Assembly: GCA_007922305.1 (NCBI GenBank)
Contig: ML677328.1
Coordinates: 6,160,540 to 6,224,539, forward strand
From: Dermatemys mawii
Lineage: Eukaryota; Chordata; Testudines; Dermatemydidae
Reading direction: 5' to 3'
DNA: 64,000 bases
Shown here: positions 24,219-37,600 of the stretch, piece by piece
Position numbering within the stretch: position 1 is the stretch's first letter
Layout: every line of letters begins with the position of its first letter
Notes under the pieces: generated by a model
Seen by the model: the letters and a program-made list of their open reading frames with translations, nothing else
Told to the model about the DNA's origin: nothing
The model's database searches: none
Program-made: the position numbers and the translations under genes

Positions 24219-25345
24219 ATACAAGATCTATACACAGCAAATCCTATCCATGGCAACCAGATAACGTGGATCACTAGGCTGCTCTTAGAGTTTTGTTTTA
24301 AAAGTTTTGTTTTAAAAAAATAACCAGTAATACAGCTTTTAAAAATAATACTTCTGACAGTTCCAACATGACACTTCAGTGTTTCAGGGGAGAAAAAACC
24401 TCAGGCAATTGCTATGAATTCAATGTGAAAGAGAATGTAGGAGTTGTTAAGGGAAACAAAACTATTTTAATCCCTTTTCAGGAAAAAAGAAAAAAGGGGA
24501 AAAGAATACAGATTTCTGAGTAGGACTAGGACTTCTGAAGGGAAATAGCAATCCAGACCAGAACAGAAAACCACCCATTGTGTAGGGGCACTAAGGTATA
24601 TCCAGTGTGACCCTGACTGGCTCAGAGGGGTTTATTGTTTTGCCTGATGTATTAAAGCCATCAAAGGGAGAATCAGTACAGCTGGCCACCCTGTGGGCCC
24701 TAAACTGGCAATTCTCTTAGTTTGCTTTTCCTGAAGAAGAGCTTTCACCATTTGTAAAATCTGGTACTAAACCCCAAACTGGAACAATTCTCTCTCTCAT
24801 TTGAAAAAAATATATGTAATTTAAATTAGTTAATTTTATATATAAATATATATGAGATATTTGGAACTGGTAGTGCCATCAATATTTAAGATTACCTGAT
24901 ACTGTACTTCCCATATAAAGCTCTGTTTTCAGTTGTGTATAACTTTGCCAAACTGGAACCATTCAGGCTGAAATTTCCCATACTGGTGTCTGCCTCAGGA
25001 TGAATCCTTTGCGACAGTTTCAGCTCAAATGGGTCAGTTGCTTCAGGGAACGAGATTAAGGGAAAGTTGTTTCCCCACTGCTAATACGCTCACAGAACTT
25101 TTCACTGAGATGCACAAGCACAGCCGTGCTTTGCAGCAAGGTTTAGAAATTTGGCCGGAAGGTCACCATGGTGTCAGGGATGTGCCTTTCGCCATCCCTG
25201 TGAAAATTTACCCAAATTACAAGACTCCAAAAAAAAATAAATCTCAGTTTGCACATGCTCACCAACAATGTGTTAGGGTTTGGTTGCTAAATTCTCCAGC
25301 AATTCCATCTACACAGAACATGCTTCTACCTGGAGCTGTAGGATC
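24219..25345. other. Unrecognised non-coding stretch
   Basis: No gene. The frame at 25029-25424 (131 codons, plus) starts in ordinary DNA, ends inside the GC-rich block that follows and shows no domain. Confidence 0.45.
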
Positions 25346-25915
25346 TCAGCAGGCCTTACCCGGTAATTGTTCCGCCACCTCACCCCGCTGCCAGAGGCCA
25401 TGGGATATTGGGTATTGGAGCTGAGAGAGACACTCTTCTATGCTCTGAAAATCTGAATGCCCCCCACACTGGCACTCAGGTATCACAGAGGAGGAGGAAG
25501 CTGCTTGATTGGAATGAAGAAGGTAAGGAGCATGCAGAGATGGGGGGAAGGGGTTGCAGGAGCTGGATGGTGGGACAACATAAAGTGCGGAAAGCAGGAG
25601 CAAGTGGGGGCAGTACGGGAGGGAGGACGGATAGGAGAAGAGGGGGAGGAACTGGGTGTGAGGTGAATTGATTAGAATAGGGGAGGGGACAGGAGCCAAA
25701 AAAGTTGGATAGGAACAGAGCGGGTTAGGTACAAGGGCTGGGCAAGATCAGCAAAGTGTGTAACCACAGAGCCCATACCACTCCAAAACCAGGGACTGAA
25801 TACAGGAGTCCTGCATCTCCACTGTCCTCTGCTGTCAGACAACACCCATTGAAAAAATGTCTCTCCTTCCCCACTAGTGCCTGTTCCACACACAGGATAA
25901 CAGCCCACTACTGCT
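25346..25915. other. GC-rich purine-biased block, probably repeat-derived
   Basis: The plus strand is G/A-rich (about 25480-25720). It carries overlapping open frames on both strands (87, 69, 117 and 78 codons) that are low-complexity G/R/E- or P/S-rich. 'gtgtgtaaccacagagcccataccactcc' and 'actgaatacaggagtcctgcatc' read like a dispersed repeat, but I cannot name it. No gene is supported. Confidence 0.45.
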
Positions 25916-25919
25916 ATCA

Positions 25920-26010
25920 GTTACTTTGTTAGCTCAAGTGGTTGATGTCTGTGCTATAGATTTAAACATCTGAACCCTACTGATAACCCTACCTGAGGGA
26001 CATGATTTGG
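25920..26010 (+). repeat. Possible tRNA-like SINE head
   Basis: 'gttagctcaagtggttgatg' resembles a tRNA A box, and 'catctgaaccctactg' about 30 bp later resembles a weak B box. It could be a degraded tRNA-derived SINE. No cloverleaf folds cleanly, so it is not a tRNA gene. Confidence 0.33.
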
Positions 26011-27613
26011 TTCTCCACAATAGAATTTCAGTTGTTTTAGTTTTTAGGAAACTGCATAAAAATAATCTTGGTTAAAAGAAAGTTAAGGTTGCAAAGTCAA
26101 AATTTCAAAAGTTAGGAAATGCCTGTCCACATATACAGGTAAAGCCTGATGTGAATTAAACCAAATGCACTACTTAAAAAAACTAAATGAAAACACCAGC
26201 TGAGCTTTAACTCTGGTGTCAAAAACGTAATGCTGTCATAATACAAAACCACAGAAGTATGCTTTGATCCAAGTATTTATGGCAACATGTAAACAAATAA
26301 GTAAAACATGAAAAGATAAAGCATTTCTCACATTTAAAAAAGCTGTATGGGAATATTAAGGAATGATGGCTCTTATGGCTACGTAGAAAGTTTGTGGACT
26401 TTCAGAGCTATGTAGTCACAGAGGCTACTTCAGGTTTATAGAGAGCACTCTACTGCCAAGGAAGGAGATTTGGGACCACTGATTGCCAGATTCCCACAAG
26501 CAGAATTAGATTCCTACCAGCCCGTCTACCATATGTAACAGGACTACTGACAGGGAACACAGTGAGCAGCTCCCTTCCCCCTGTATCACGCAAGATCCTG
26601 ATGTGGAGACAGTGCTTCTATGCTTGACTGATTCAGAGGAATCGTTTTAAAACAAGGTTTTTCTTTTCACTCCTCACATTAACTCAACCATTCTTGTGAG
26701 TAGGCTTGGAAGGCTGCAGATGCATTTGGCTGGCTAGGGCTGTAACAGAAAGTCATATTGACTCTTGGGTAATTTTATTACTCCAGGAAATATTAATCAA
26801 TATAAACACCTCACATCTACATTCTCATTCAGCACTGTACTGTTATATTTACATCTTTAACAAGATTTGACTCACTTTCTTTAGGATCAATTTCTATGTC
26901 TGGTTTTGGCAGTCCATTAAATATACTCAACATATCACCTCCGATTTTCAGAGCACTTACCATTCAAATGATTTATTGGCATCAGTCTGTTCTTCCTCCT
27001 TCAGAAGCATATAAGACACATTACATATAAAGCAGATTCAGTGTTCTCAACTGTCTTTCTATGCAAGCTAAATCTGGCATATCTTCCTGCATATGTATCA
27101 AACCTTAAAATCATCAGGCTTTTTCAAAAAAAGGTTTAAAAAACAAACAACAAGAAAGAAATAGATGCACTGAACACATGGTCAAAACTGCTACCCCCCT
27201 TTTTTTTGCTCCTGTTTTTCTTCCTTTTGTAATCTTCATAATTCAAGAACAAATTCATTTATTAAGCCATTTGTATTGATAACAGGTCAAACTGATTTAC
27301 AATTCTCACAGCAAAACCAATGAGTGCTGAAGAAAGCAAAGAAAAGTTAGACATTAGTTATTTCACAAATTCCCATATACAGGATATCCTCTGGGGCTGT
27401 TTAGTAAGGTTGCTGCTCCTTAAAGCTTTCTTCACTGTTAGAAAAAAAATCTACATATCTTCACCAATGTGAAATCCTCAGCCATACTACCCATTTCCTT
27501 TTTCAACACATGCTTTCAGAGTTCAGACCGCTGGGCGTACTTTACATCAACAACCATCTGTCCTGGGAGCTGGCCACTGGGTCAGGCACTAGACTACATG
27601 TGACAGGCTCTGC
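26011..27613. other. Unrecognised non-coding stretch
   Basis: AT-rich, no gene or confident repeat. The last 80 bases (about 27540-27613) together with 28306-28640 may be one older repeat split by the Harbinger-like element between them. The join is plausible but not proved. Confidence 0.45.
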
Positions 27614-27616
27614 TAA

Positions 27617-28302
27617 GGCCATGGTTACACTTACAGGTTTATAGCAGTATTGATTATAGCTGTCCTCATATATAGCTATAGGGATAGCGCTATAGCGTGG
27701 CCACACTGACACCCGCCAGCGGTATAGTGTGGCCACATTTGCGGCACTTCAGGCGGCATTGGGAGCAGCGCATTAGGGCAGGTATCCCAGCATTCAACTG
27801 GGTGCAACGTGCTTTTCAAACGAGGAGGGTGAGGGGGGACGTGTTGTGTGTATGGGAAGGGAGAGAGCGAGTGGTTTTTCGGTCCTTCTGAGAGTCCGTC
27901 AGTGCGTGTCCGTTCACAGAGAAGATTAGCAGGCTTTGTTTTCACACAGGCTCCCTCCTTAAACATTTGCATTGCTTATCTGCCGAGTTAAGAGAGAAAC
28001 GCTGAAAAGGTACTTCCGCATTCCTCTAGCTGAGTTCAAAAGAAAGGGAAGAGACGTCAATTGCCTTAAATGGCTCCAGACATCTGAAGAGATCACTTGT
28101 AGCGCAGTGGGTGTCCACATTCTCGCAGTAGCGCTACAGCGGGAGCACTACAGCCCTTATTCCCTGTGCGGAGGTGGATTACCAGGAGCGCTATAACTCC
28201 GAGGTTATAGCACTCTATGTGCCTCGCCAGTGTGGACGGGTAGTGAGTTATAGCACGCCTGATGGCTTTATAGCGCTATAAAATGCCAGTGTAACCAGGG
28301 CC
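27617..28302. mobile_element. Harbinger-like non-autonomous transposon, 686 bp
   Basis: Inverted ends GGCCATGGTTACACTTAC and GCCAGTGTAACCAGGGCC are matched, and TAA sits directly outside both (27614-27616, 28303-28305), as expected for PIF/Harbinger insertion. Sub-terminal zones repeat short palindromes: 'tatagcgctata' occurs near the right end and 'tagcgctatag' near the left, with further 'gttatag'/'ctataac' pairs. The middle is GC-richer with CpGs. Open frames of 64 and 74 codons (plus) and 99 codons (minus) lie inside but lack a DDE transposase or Myb-like domain, so the copy is non-autonomous. Confidence 0.8.
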
Positions 28303-28305
28303 TAA

Positions 28306-29159
28306 GAGAATGAGACAACTCTGGTCCACCTGTGGATAGTTAACTGCCTCAGTAGCTGGGCAGCAGTTAATTAGGTAAGGAGCACTTAGGCCTAATAAAG
28401 ACTTACTTGGAAAACCTCATGACAAAGGAAGAGGGGAGAAACTCCTCAAGGGAATTAGTTAGGAATCTACTCCCAGTGGTGTTTCCTTAGAGAGCAAAGG
28501 CTCCCAGACAGAAGGACAGGCCCAGAGAGAAAGTGCCCCAGGCACTTTCAAACTGAGTGTACTCTGGGACTAGAGGGGTAAGGCAGAAATCTGATTAACC
28601 TAGGATGAGGAGTTGTGGTGGAGTACATGACAGAAACTTTCATTTATGTTTGCATGTTGTCCTTATTTGTTAAACAAACGACACTACCTGAAGAACATGT
28701 TATTTAATATGAAAAAGACCTGCTTGGTCATGTTTATACCCCAGGTGACAGGAAATCGAGTCAGGGCTCAGCTGCAGAATCATGTCTGATTTCAGAGGGG
28801 GGACCAGTGTGACCGTAAAGCCATTACACCATCTGACTGTCTCTAACATAGTAGTTTGACTCATCAGCGACAATCCGTTCTTCAAAATCATGCCTATAAT
28901 ACTAGTGCCTGGACATCATGCTGGAGTGCCTGGAGTTCAGAAGCTCTTCCTAACTCAGCTCTACTTCCACAGGAAAGCTTTCCAAACACAAGTGGAAATA
29001 AAAAGCAGAAAGAGTGAAGGGGGGCTGCTAATATGAGGACTGACAAATTAAGGATAGAGGGGACCCTTGAGGCTAGTAACTAGTTAGAGGAAAAAACTCA
29101 CTTAGAAAGTGTTAGAAAATACAGCAGAATCAAAAGTGTTTTGTAGCCCCTTCCTGTCC
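28306..29159. other. Unrecognised stretch, repeat-like at the left
   Basis: About 28310-28640 is purine-rich and transcript- or LTR-like ('gcctaataaagacttacttgg', 'gacaggcccagagagaaagtg') but has no clear boundary. The remainder shows nothing. Confidence 0.4.
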
Positions 29160-29262
29160 ATTATTTAATTGTAGGCTCTTCAAGGCAGAGGCCCACTGTG
29201 TATAGGTATAAGCACCTAGCACAGTTTAGGGCTTTGTACGGTTATAACACTCATTTCAACTC
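29160..29262 (+). repeat. Ancient SINE-like tail (MIR/L2-type)
   Basis: 'attgtaggctcttcaaggcagagg' and 'taagcacctagcacagtttaggg' match the family seen at 21328-21440. The end is truncated. Confidence 0.6.
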
Positions 29263-30855
29263 AAACTCAAAAAGGATATTCCCTGTTACCAACACTCGCA
29301 GTGATGACTGGAGTCTCATATTTGGTGTGTTTCTTAAAGTTCCAGTTTCTGGAATCATTTGATTGGATAAGAATTTCAACTTTTTTCAAAGTACATTTCT
29401 AGCCCTCATAGTCGTAGATAAAAGCTTGAACCCCAAAGGTGCAGGAATCTGAGGCAAATAAAAAGAACAGACAATTTATTTTTAAAAATCTCATAATATT
29501 TTGGGGCCTGTCTCATAATTCTTGAATGCTTGGGGTTGACAACATTGACTAGGAAATAGCTGAGATCTCATAGAAACCTGTAGTTATTGCTGGGCTTTAA
29601 ATCTAGCCAGGGATCACAAGGATCACATAACTTTTTAAATGCCTCTGCAAGCTTAAGTAGATCTACAGTAAAAAGATGCATTAACCACAACCCTGCTCAT
29701 AGCTTCAGATAATCACCTTATGGCAGACACAGGTTAAAAAAATCTTACATCACTTCCTCCCTTTTCAGGGCTGTGATGAATGGCTCCAGGCTCTGGTTTG
29801 AAATGCAAAAGAATGTACTTTTCAATCATCTTAGCTCAATCCATTTAATTTAACATGATTGAAAAGCCCTTTTAACACATGCTAACATGTCTGAAACCAT
29901 TTGCTGGCCATACTGTAGTCTAGTGGGGGACAGGGGTCTAGAGTATGTACAGTTTCCCCCACACAATCACTCCATTTTCTCACCTAAATGTGAAGTTTTG
30001 CTTACACAAGTGCATGCCCCTTTTTGTATGTACACCTGGTTTAGAAAATATAGCCTGTTGTTAAAATTACACATATGCTACATGGCATGAAGACCAAAAT
30101 GAAGAAACCACTTCTTACACTAAGGCTTGAAATTCCATAGGATTTTGTTTTTGTTTTTTCAACCTCTCTGGAATATCCAGACACGGTGGCTGAACACGAA
30201 AGTTTGATTTAATATCAAATCAAACCTCAAAATTGGTAAATGGAACTATGAAATTGAACAAGACCACATTTAACCACAATAAGATAAGGAAGGTATAAGA
30301 AACCTCATTCTACATGTAATTTGAATTTATTGAATATTAGAATTACAAACTTACATGGGATTACTGAGATCCTCTGATGGTCCTTAAAACACTACCTGAG
30401 AGGGTTGTATTAAATTAACTAAGCTATTTGTAAATATAGCTTCAAATGCTTTTACTAGGATCTCTATATTTATAGACACCAATCTAACAAGACATTTTAC
30501 TTTACGATCTTGAAAATAAGAGAATGTAAAAGTGGTAGGTTGTTTTTTTAAAAAAAACCCCACACATGGCAGTTTATGCATTTGTCAGTGAAGCAAATAT
30601 GTACTTAAAGCGAAAGACAAGTAGCAGGTCACCTCAATGGAAACAGAAGGAGTTGGCCAGGGAGGAGAGAAAGGCAGAATGAGAGCGTGAGAAAGGCCAG
30701 AAGAGAGGCTTGTATAAGTGTGGGGGTGAGAAAGGCAAGCGGCCCCGTGTCCTAATGTAATCCTCCACAGCTGCCAGAATGGTTGCAAAAGTTAGAATCT
30801 CTGATGAGCCTCTGCAGGACAGCAGTCATGCAGCAAGATTAATGCTGAACAAAAC
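29263..30855. other. Unrecognised non-coding stretch
   Basis: No gene or clear repeat. Confidence 0.5.
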
Positions 30856-30969
30856 TAGGGTGACCAGTTTTATAGGGAGAGTTCCGATTTTTGGGTTTTT
30901 TTTCTTATACAGGCTCCCATTATCCCCCACCCACTCCTGATTTTTCACACTTGCAGTCTGGTCACCCTA
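30856..30969 (-). mobile_element. hAT-like MITE (TAGGGTGACC family), reverse copy
   Basis: Starts TAGGGTGACCAG and ends CTGGTCACCCTA. The interior is the reverse complement of the copies at 44135 and 54736 ('tttatagggagag', 'ttttttcttatacaggc', 'tttttcacacttgcagtctgg'). The flanking octamers AACAAAAC (30848-30855) and CACAAAGC (30970-30977) agree at 6 of 8 positions, a decayed 8-bp duplication. Confidence 0.88.
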
Positions 30970-33477
30970 CACAAAGCTGTAAAATGTACCCCCACACACA
31001 CACTGAGGTGGGGAGTATTTGACTGATTTTGTTAAATTCAGTTGCCTTTAAGAAGTGTGGCATTTCAAATGACCATTTACAAGGAATTAGCTGACATGTT
31101 CATTTAGCTGCAATTATATATTTCACTTTAAAAAAGAAGCATCTTACAGAATAGATCAACCATGATAAATATTTACTATTCACCTCCTCAACATAACAAA
31201 AGCATGATTTTTAAAAAAAATTACACTGCATTGTTGACACAGTGCTCATGGGAAAGAAATCATATTGCAAAGCTCATAAAAGAGAATGAACCAGCTATAA
31301 AAAAATTCAAACTATTCTGATCTAAAACCTCCCCATTTTATAAGATCTTTCCACAAACCAATCAATCTGAAATGTGCATTCATCACTGAAAAAAACCCAC
31401 TTCTGTTCTAGTATTTGAAGCTTCTGGGAAATATATTACTACAATTACTGCTTAACCACTGATGAACCTGGTTCATAGCTCTAGTGCTCTTTTGAGACTT
31501 ACTATTATATTTCATTTATCCATAAAAATAACATACAAAAATCACAATGGTAATTTTAAGGGAGTAATCCTGGAAAGTGCTGAGTGCCCTCCATTTCCAG
31601 TGGAAGCAGAGGGCACTCAACATCTTGAAAGTGCAAGTCTGAATTCCCTTAGCATTAGGAATTCAACCCAACATTTCCATGGAACAGGAGAAAAAGTTAC
31701 TAGACATGCACCTCTCGAGATCCTAGTTTGAATCAGCTCCCAAGCAAATTCACAGCCAAGTTGGAAATAAAATACTAAATACTGGTCATGGCTCAATTTA
31801 TTATGCACAGAAATCAACATCAGAAAGACACCACACATAACAGGCAAATTTACCATTATATTTAACAGTAAGGATGAGATGAAATAGCCTGAACACTAAA
31901 CCATCTTTGCAGACAGAACAGAGAAGCTTTCAGAGTGGGGAGTCTATGTAGTAGTTGCTGAAACAGGTATATTACAAAAGTAGTTCAGAACATTATGGTT
32001 ATATTTGCTAATTATAATCTCAGACTGTCTATCGTTATCGTGTTCCCCAGGGTGATGGGTCCTACTAATGTCATGCTCTAGGAGTCCAGTTTATCTACCA
32101 GAGGAACTGGCAACATCACATGGACCAAATATAATTGCCAAACCTAGTAGTTACCTGGTCTGTCATTTGGGGTTACTGGCCATGACATCCTTCGCTGTCA
32201 GATGCCAGTCTCTTTAGAGAAGACATCAAAGAGAGAAAAAAATTCTAAATGCATTTGCCACTGTCCTTAAAGTACCCAGCAGGTAGCCTAATGAGATGGT
32301 AAATAATCTCCCATCTCTTACTAACTTCTATTCCTCTGCCAGCTACCTCCGCAATATGGAGCTGTTTCTAGATTACACGCCAGGAAGTCTGAATGGTGTC
32401 ATTTTGGCTCTGAAGCACTAAATCCGTTCTGGTTCCATATGGGGAGTTAAGGAGAAAAGAAGCTAACAGCAGGGGAAAGGGCAGGACACAGTGAGAGTAC
32501 AGGGCAGAAGAGGGAAAAGGGCCCTACCAGGAGTTACAAACCAGACCCACCTCCTACCAGGTCACAGACCTTCTTCTAACAACAGCATTCTCTAGGGAAC
32601 TCTTAGCATCTCAATAAGTTGGTCATTCTTGAAGTTATAAAATATTTAAAGATTGGCTATCGTATCCAGTATTTAAATTATTAGATTAGACAATTACACC
32701 TTAAAACAAACAAACAAACCAGTTCTAATTTTAGAATAATTTTATTATTTATGGGGGGGGTGTCTTGGGACCACTGAAAATTTTCATTGGCTGTTATCCC
32801 ACATGTGACACATCAGTAAAGATTTTTTATTTATAAATAAGTAAAGTGTATTTCTATAATTTGTGTATTTTATGGCATTAATACAAAAAGAGTCAGTGCT
32901 TCAGCTATGGAAGGCCTTTTTCTCAGGACACATTTAATGGGAATCTCTATGTGAGGTGGCTTAATCCACTGTGGTGTGGAGCATTTCTTTGTTTTTATAC
33001 TTCTCTTTCATCACTACAAGATGCTCCTTGCTGTTCTGTGATGTGTTTTGACAAGACTGTATCAAGGTGGTGAGAAGGGCTTTTTGTTGTTTGACGTTTA
33101 TAGCAGCATCATGCTCGCACCTGGTTCATGTCACCCAAGAAATTAATAAAAAAGGAAAAAAGCAAATACCAGACTTACCTCACCAAGTGTAAGGCTTGAT
33201 CTTCACACCATTAAGCTATGCTTTAAAATAGGCAATGTATAAGAAAAATGAGAATAAAAAGCTGATTAAATTTCTGAAACAAAGCAGAAGCACGTTTCTT
33301 TAGAATATTAGTCTCCAGCAGTTGTCCTGCAAAGTCATGGGGATGACAAATAGCAATGGCTTACTGATTTCTAGAAATACCTTTAGAGGTTATGGAGACC
33401 AAGTCATTTAAATTCATGCAATTAGAAGATCCCTCTCTTAGGGAGATGCTTAGACACTCTGGGAAGAAGTGTGGCCT
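30970..33477. other. Unrecognised non-coding stretch
   Basis: No gene. Short (AAAC)n and G-run tracts near 32707 and 32752. Open frames are at most 89 codons and unsupported. Confidence 0.5.
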
Positions 33478-33640
33478 TGCAAATAGAGCACTGGAATTGG
33501 ACTCAGAACTGGATTATATTCCCAGCGCTACCACAAGCCTGATGGGTGACCTTGGGCAAGTCACTCCACCTCTTTCCATCTCAGTTTCCCTATCCATAAA
33601 GTGGGGATAGCAATATTTTCTTTCTAAAAAATGACTGGGA
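33478..33640 (+). repeat. MIR SINE
   Basis: 'gcaaatagagcactggaattggactcagaa', 'ttcccagcgctaccacaagcctg', 'tgaccttgggcaagtcactccacctctttccatctcagtttccc' and 'tccataaagtggggatagcaat' follow the MIR consensus in order. The head is slightly truncated. Confidence 0.9.
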
Positions 33641-34529
33641 AAACACAAAATAAGAACTAGCTGTTGTTGTTCTCTAGCTATGAAACAAAGCAGTCCTTTA
33701 ATAAGCCATATGGTTCCTAGCACCAGAAGAAGAATCATTTAGGGTTTATGTTTACAAGTTTGATTAGAAAATGTACTCTACCTACTAAGTTTGCTGAGAT
33801 TGCGAATATCTTCTCACTGGAGAAGGTAAAGTTACCTTTCACTAGAGCAGTATGACACTGCTTTTCATCTGCCTCATTCATCAGTGCTTATTTTAACAAA
33901 GTTTATTTCTGGAAAGATTTAGGACTCTACCTACTTATGAGATAGCACAGAAATCCCAATAAACTCAAAGTTGTTATGCCACAATCTCTTTTCTGTCTTT
34001 AGGTTCCAACCTAAAAGAAGTCAAAAAGCTGGCTCTGCTCCTCCAGATATCCACTCAACATCTGACTGCTCCATTTCTGTTTCACTGAAATCAGCGAAGC
34101 CATCCATTAAAATTCAATTATAGAGGCATTTGTAAATACAGACTCCTGTCTTTAACTACCCTCTTTTGTCTTTAACTGCTCTCCATGAACTGCTAATTTG
34201 AAATCACACTCTTGGCATAAAGCTTTTTCATATACCATCTTTTACGAAGATATAATCAAAGAGCCTAATTTTCCTTTTGGTAAAAAGAAATTAAATATAG
34301 AAAACAAGGCAGCTGATCTTCAGGGTGAGTGCTTGACCAACGAAAACAAACTCATGACCTATTGCCTACCTTTCTCCTTCCCCACCAGTGTTTGTTTCCA
34401 TCACTTGGGTTATGTAAGGTCTTCATCAGTGGCCTAATTCTACAAACACTTACTATTCGTGGTAGCAAGCACTGTACTTGGTAATACCTCTGAAATCTAC
34501 AGAACTACACATGGGTGCAAGCACAAGGG
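33641..34529. other. Unrecognised non-coding stretch
   Basis: No feature recognised. Confidence 0.5.
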
Positions 34530-34665
34530 CTGTCAGGATCCACGTCTTACACTGTATCCTCTTTGGGGGTTTTATTTGTCCATGAAGCATCAAGCATATT
34601 TATAGCACTATATAAACAAACAAACAAACAAACAATATAATATGGAATGCAACAAGAAGAACCAG
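34530..34665 (+). repeat. SINE-like tail with (AAAC)n microsatellite
   Basis: 'tcctctttgggggttttatttg' and 'tatttatagcactatataaac' resemble the SINE-like tail family, and (AAAC)n at about 34614-34635 probably grew from its A-rich end. Confidence 0.5.
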
Positions 34666-37600
34666 TCTATCCTTGGGCTTGTGCCATGCTCATTGCTGTG
34701 GTATCTGAGCCCCTTCACCCCAGTAAAGAATCCCTATAACCAGAAAATAAAGGTTTCCAGGCACAGTATTCTGAGTTTAAATTATAGCACATTAGTCAAA
34801 GTTTCCTAAAGAGCCTCAACTCCATGTAATTATTCTAGTATATCATTAGCATTGATGCAGTGCAAGTCTGCAAACATACCTAAGTTCTTGGAGAAAAAAA
34901 AAGAACACTGTTCTACACATGAATATACATACATAACTTGGTCACACTGCATTTTATTCATGAAAGGAAAATATTTTTTTCCCATCTGACATGCACTTTT
35001 TGAGAGTTACATGAACATGGTTAGTATATGGAGTTACTTTAATTAATAACCCTTTCACATGACTCCTTGGTCCTTGCTCTTTCTCTCCCCTGCATTACCC
35101 CAAATGAGAGCTGGTCCCCTCTCCTTTATGTATAATTCTAGAAGGAAGAAGGGGTGGGGTGATTTCAAAAAGGGGAATTATAAATACATCATTTACACAT
35201 TAGATCTGAGTATTCATTAGAAAAATTAGCATAGACAAAAATAACTTGCACACTAACAAAAATGTGTTTGTTGTTTGCCTGTTTCTTCCACTAAACTATG
35301 TGAACCAGTAGTACATACAGTGCTATAACTCCGAGATACAAAGCACCTTTAAACCACTTTACCATAATAATGAAACAATTTTTTATCATAATCCATGAAA
35401 AATAACTAAGTGCATGTGTGCTTAATATTTGTATTCTAAAGATAATTTGCTTAAAATATTATTTGATCAAGTGGACTAACCCCCTGACTTTGTTACTAAA
35501 CATGTTACCGTACAGTAAAACTGACATAACTATAAAAATCAAATTCACTTTTCACTTATGCTGTTAATTTAGGCCTCCATTCTGCAAAACATTATGCACT
35601 GTGGAGAGTCCCATCAATGTAAAATTAAAATTGCATAAATCTTTTGAGCATTAGGACAGGGGTGTTATTTATTTAACACATCTATCACTCAGCTTGGCCA
35701 ATTTTTCATGGGATAATGAACTACGACCGGTCAGTTTCACTTTCCAGTTCCTGTTCAATAACATAATTTGGTTTGCCCTTTGACCAACCGCAAAAGTGTT
35801 CAGAAATTATGAGCCAGGTCCCCCAAAAACATGAGATTGACTTAAAACTTATTATTAAAAACCAATAATTTCTAGATACTTTTTTATTTGCTTTCTGTAT
35901 TTTGAGTCTGTTGGGTTCATATTTTCAAGTTTTCCCCCACGTCACTGGAAAAGAGCTAGGAATTTCCTTTTGTTGTTTAAATGAAAGCACAGAGTTTCAT
36001 GTGATCACCTTAGTGTAGGAGCTGGAGCTTTTCAGAAAAACACCAATATCATGAGACATGATAAAACTGCAAGAGGGGACAACTCTTGTTTGGGTTCACA
36101 CCAGCATGGGAGAATGTTTAGATGATGCCTGCTTACCCAATACCCTGTCACCAAGAAAATATTTAATTTATATTTCAAAACATTTTAAGAAAACATTTCT
36201 GTTCCAGTTAGGCTTTCTAAAACCCTTTTGTACCAAATATAAATTTGGGACTTTGTTTTCCTATCATGTGACTATCTCTGATATAGAGACTGGTGTGTTT
36301 TCTGTCCTCAGATATCTTAGCCTGAGGCACCTGTGCATTATAGCCAGAGAACAGGAACACTCCTCTCCACCTGTACCACTGACAATCATGCCATAGGAAA
36401 ATTAGTTGAATATGTGCATTCAACCAAAAACTGAAGGGAAAGGGTTAAATTTAATGGGGGTAAGGAAACTATGGAGTCCTCGAGAATCTGTGAAAAAGAT
36501 GAAAGGTAGGCCACTATCTTTTCATGCCAACCATTTGACATCTGTTGGAAGAGGCAGCAAGAGACATTACTTTGCACATTTTCATTGGGTGACCAGTATC
36601 TGTGAAACCAGCAAGAGGAAGTATGTGTTACTGTACCATCGCACACTGGATCCATTCGTTTCTGAACAGAGAACAAATTCACAGTATCATTTATTTACTT
36701 TACTCTGGAAATGCCACCCACTGCTTACTGACAATTAAGGCCTTACCAAAACAGGGGTTGTTTTTCATGCATAGCTCCAGCATACCGTTAGTACAAGCTT
36801 ATGAAGATAAAATAGGGTAAGGCACAACTGCATTTCATAGTGGCTAGTAATAGCAACCATCAAAGATGAGACATGTCAGACCATTGTAGAAGTTTAGCTT
36901 CAATTTGAATTAGTGCATGATATGAGAGACAGTGTATATAAAGCCAAGCTCTATCATTTACTTTTGTATCTTTGTAATATGTTTGTAAAACAAACTGCAC
37001 ACATTTTATTCTAGCTTCAGCAACTTTGTGTTCTCTGGCCCGGAATGCCAAGTTTAGCTAAACAAAACACTAGTGAGAGTCCCCATGGAAGCAAAACACC
37101 TTTTGAACACCTTGCAGAAATTCTAAGGTAAAGTCTGTGATCCTAAAAACACCAGTAAACATTTACATTTTACAAATGGGACTTTCATACATTAAGAAAC
37201 CTTTGGCAAGAAAAAGTTACCACAAAAATTTATTTTGCTGTGTGCTGCTATTGAAGGTATTCCTCCATTCTTAGCATCACATCAGAACTCTTCCTCTGCT
37301 TTATCTTATAGTGAAGTCCAAACTAAGGACTATGTCAAATCACTGTCTAATACTATGGAAATTACTATGACCTCACAAATTCTGCATTAATGTTGAAATG
37401 CAGACTGTGTATTAACGATCATGCTACTTTTGACTCCACGCAATTTCAAGCAGCAGTATCACACATAAAAGAGATACAAGGGAACAATCTCTTATTTAAA
37501 TAAATACAGGTTTTGTAATAACAACAGGCACTGGCAGGCTTTAAGAAACCCATCAAGAAAAAAATATAAGTAACCAATGTAAGATGTATTTATCTCAGCA

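Noticed and set aside
25029..25424. 131-codon plus-strand frame
   Set aside because: Crosses from ordinary DNA into a GC-rich repeat-like block, shows no motif, and its end depends on that block.
25920..26010. tRNA gene
   Set aside because: A-box-like and weak B-box-like words are present, but no acceptor stem or anticodon arm pairs; at best a SINE head.
27540..28640. An older LTR split by the Harbinger-like element
   Set aside because: Both flanks look repeat-like and share 'acatg(tg)acag' words, but no boundary or duplication could be established.
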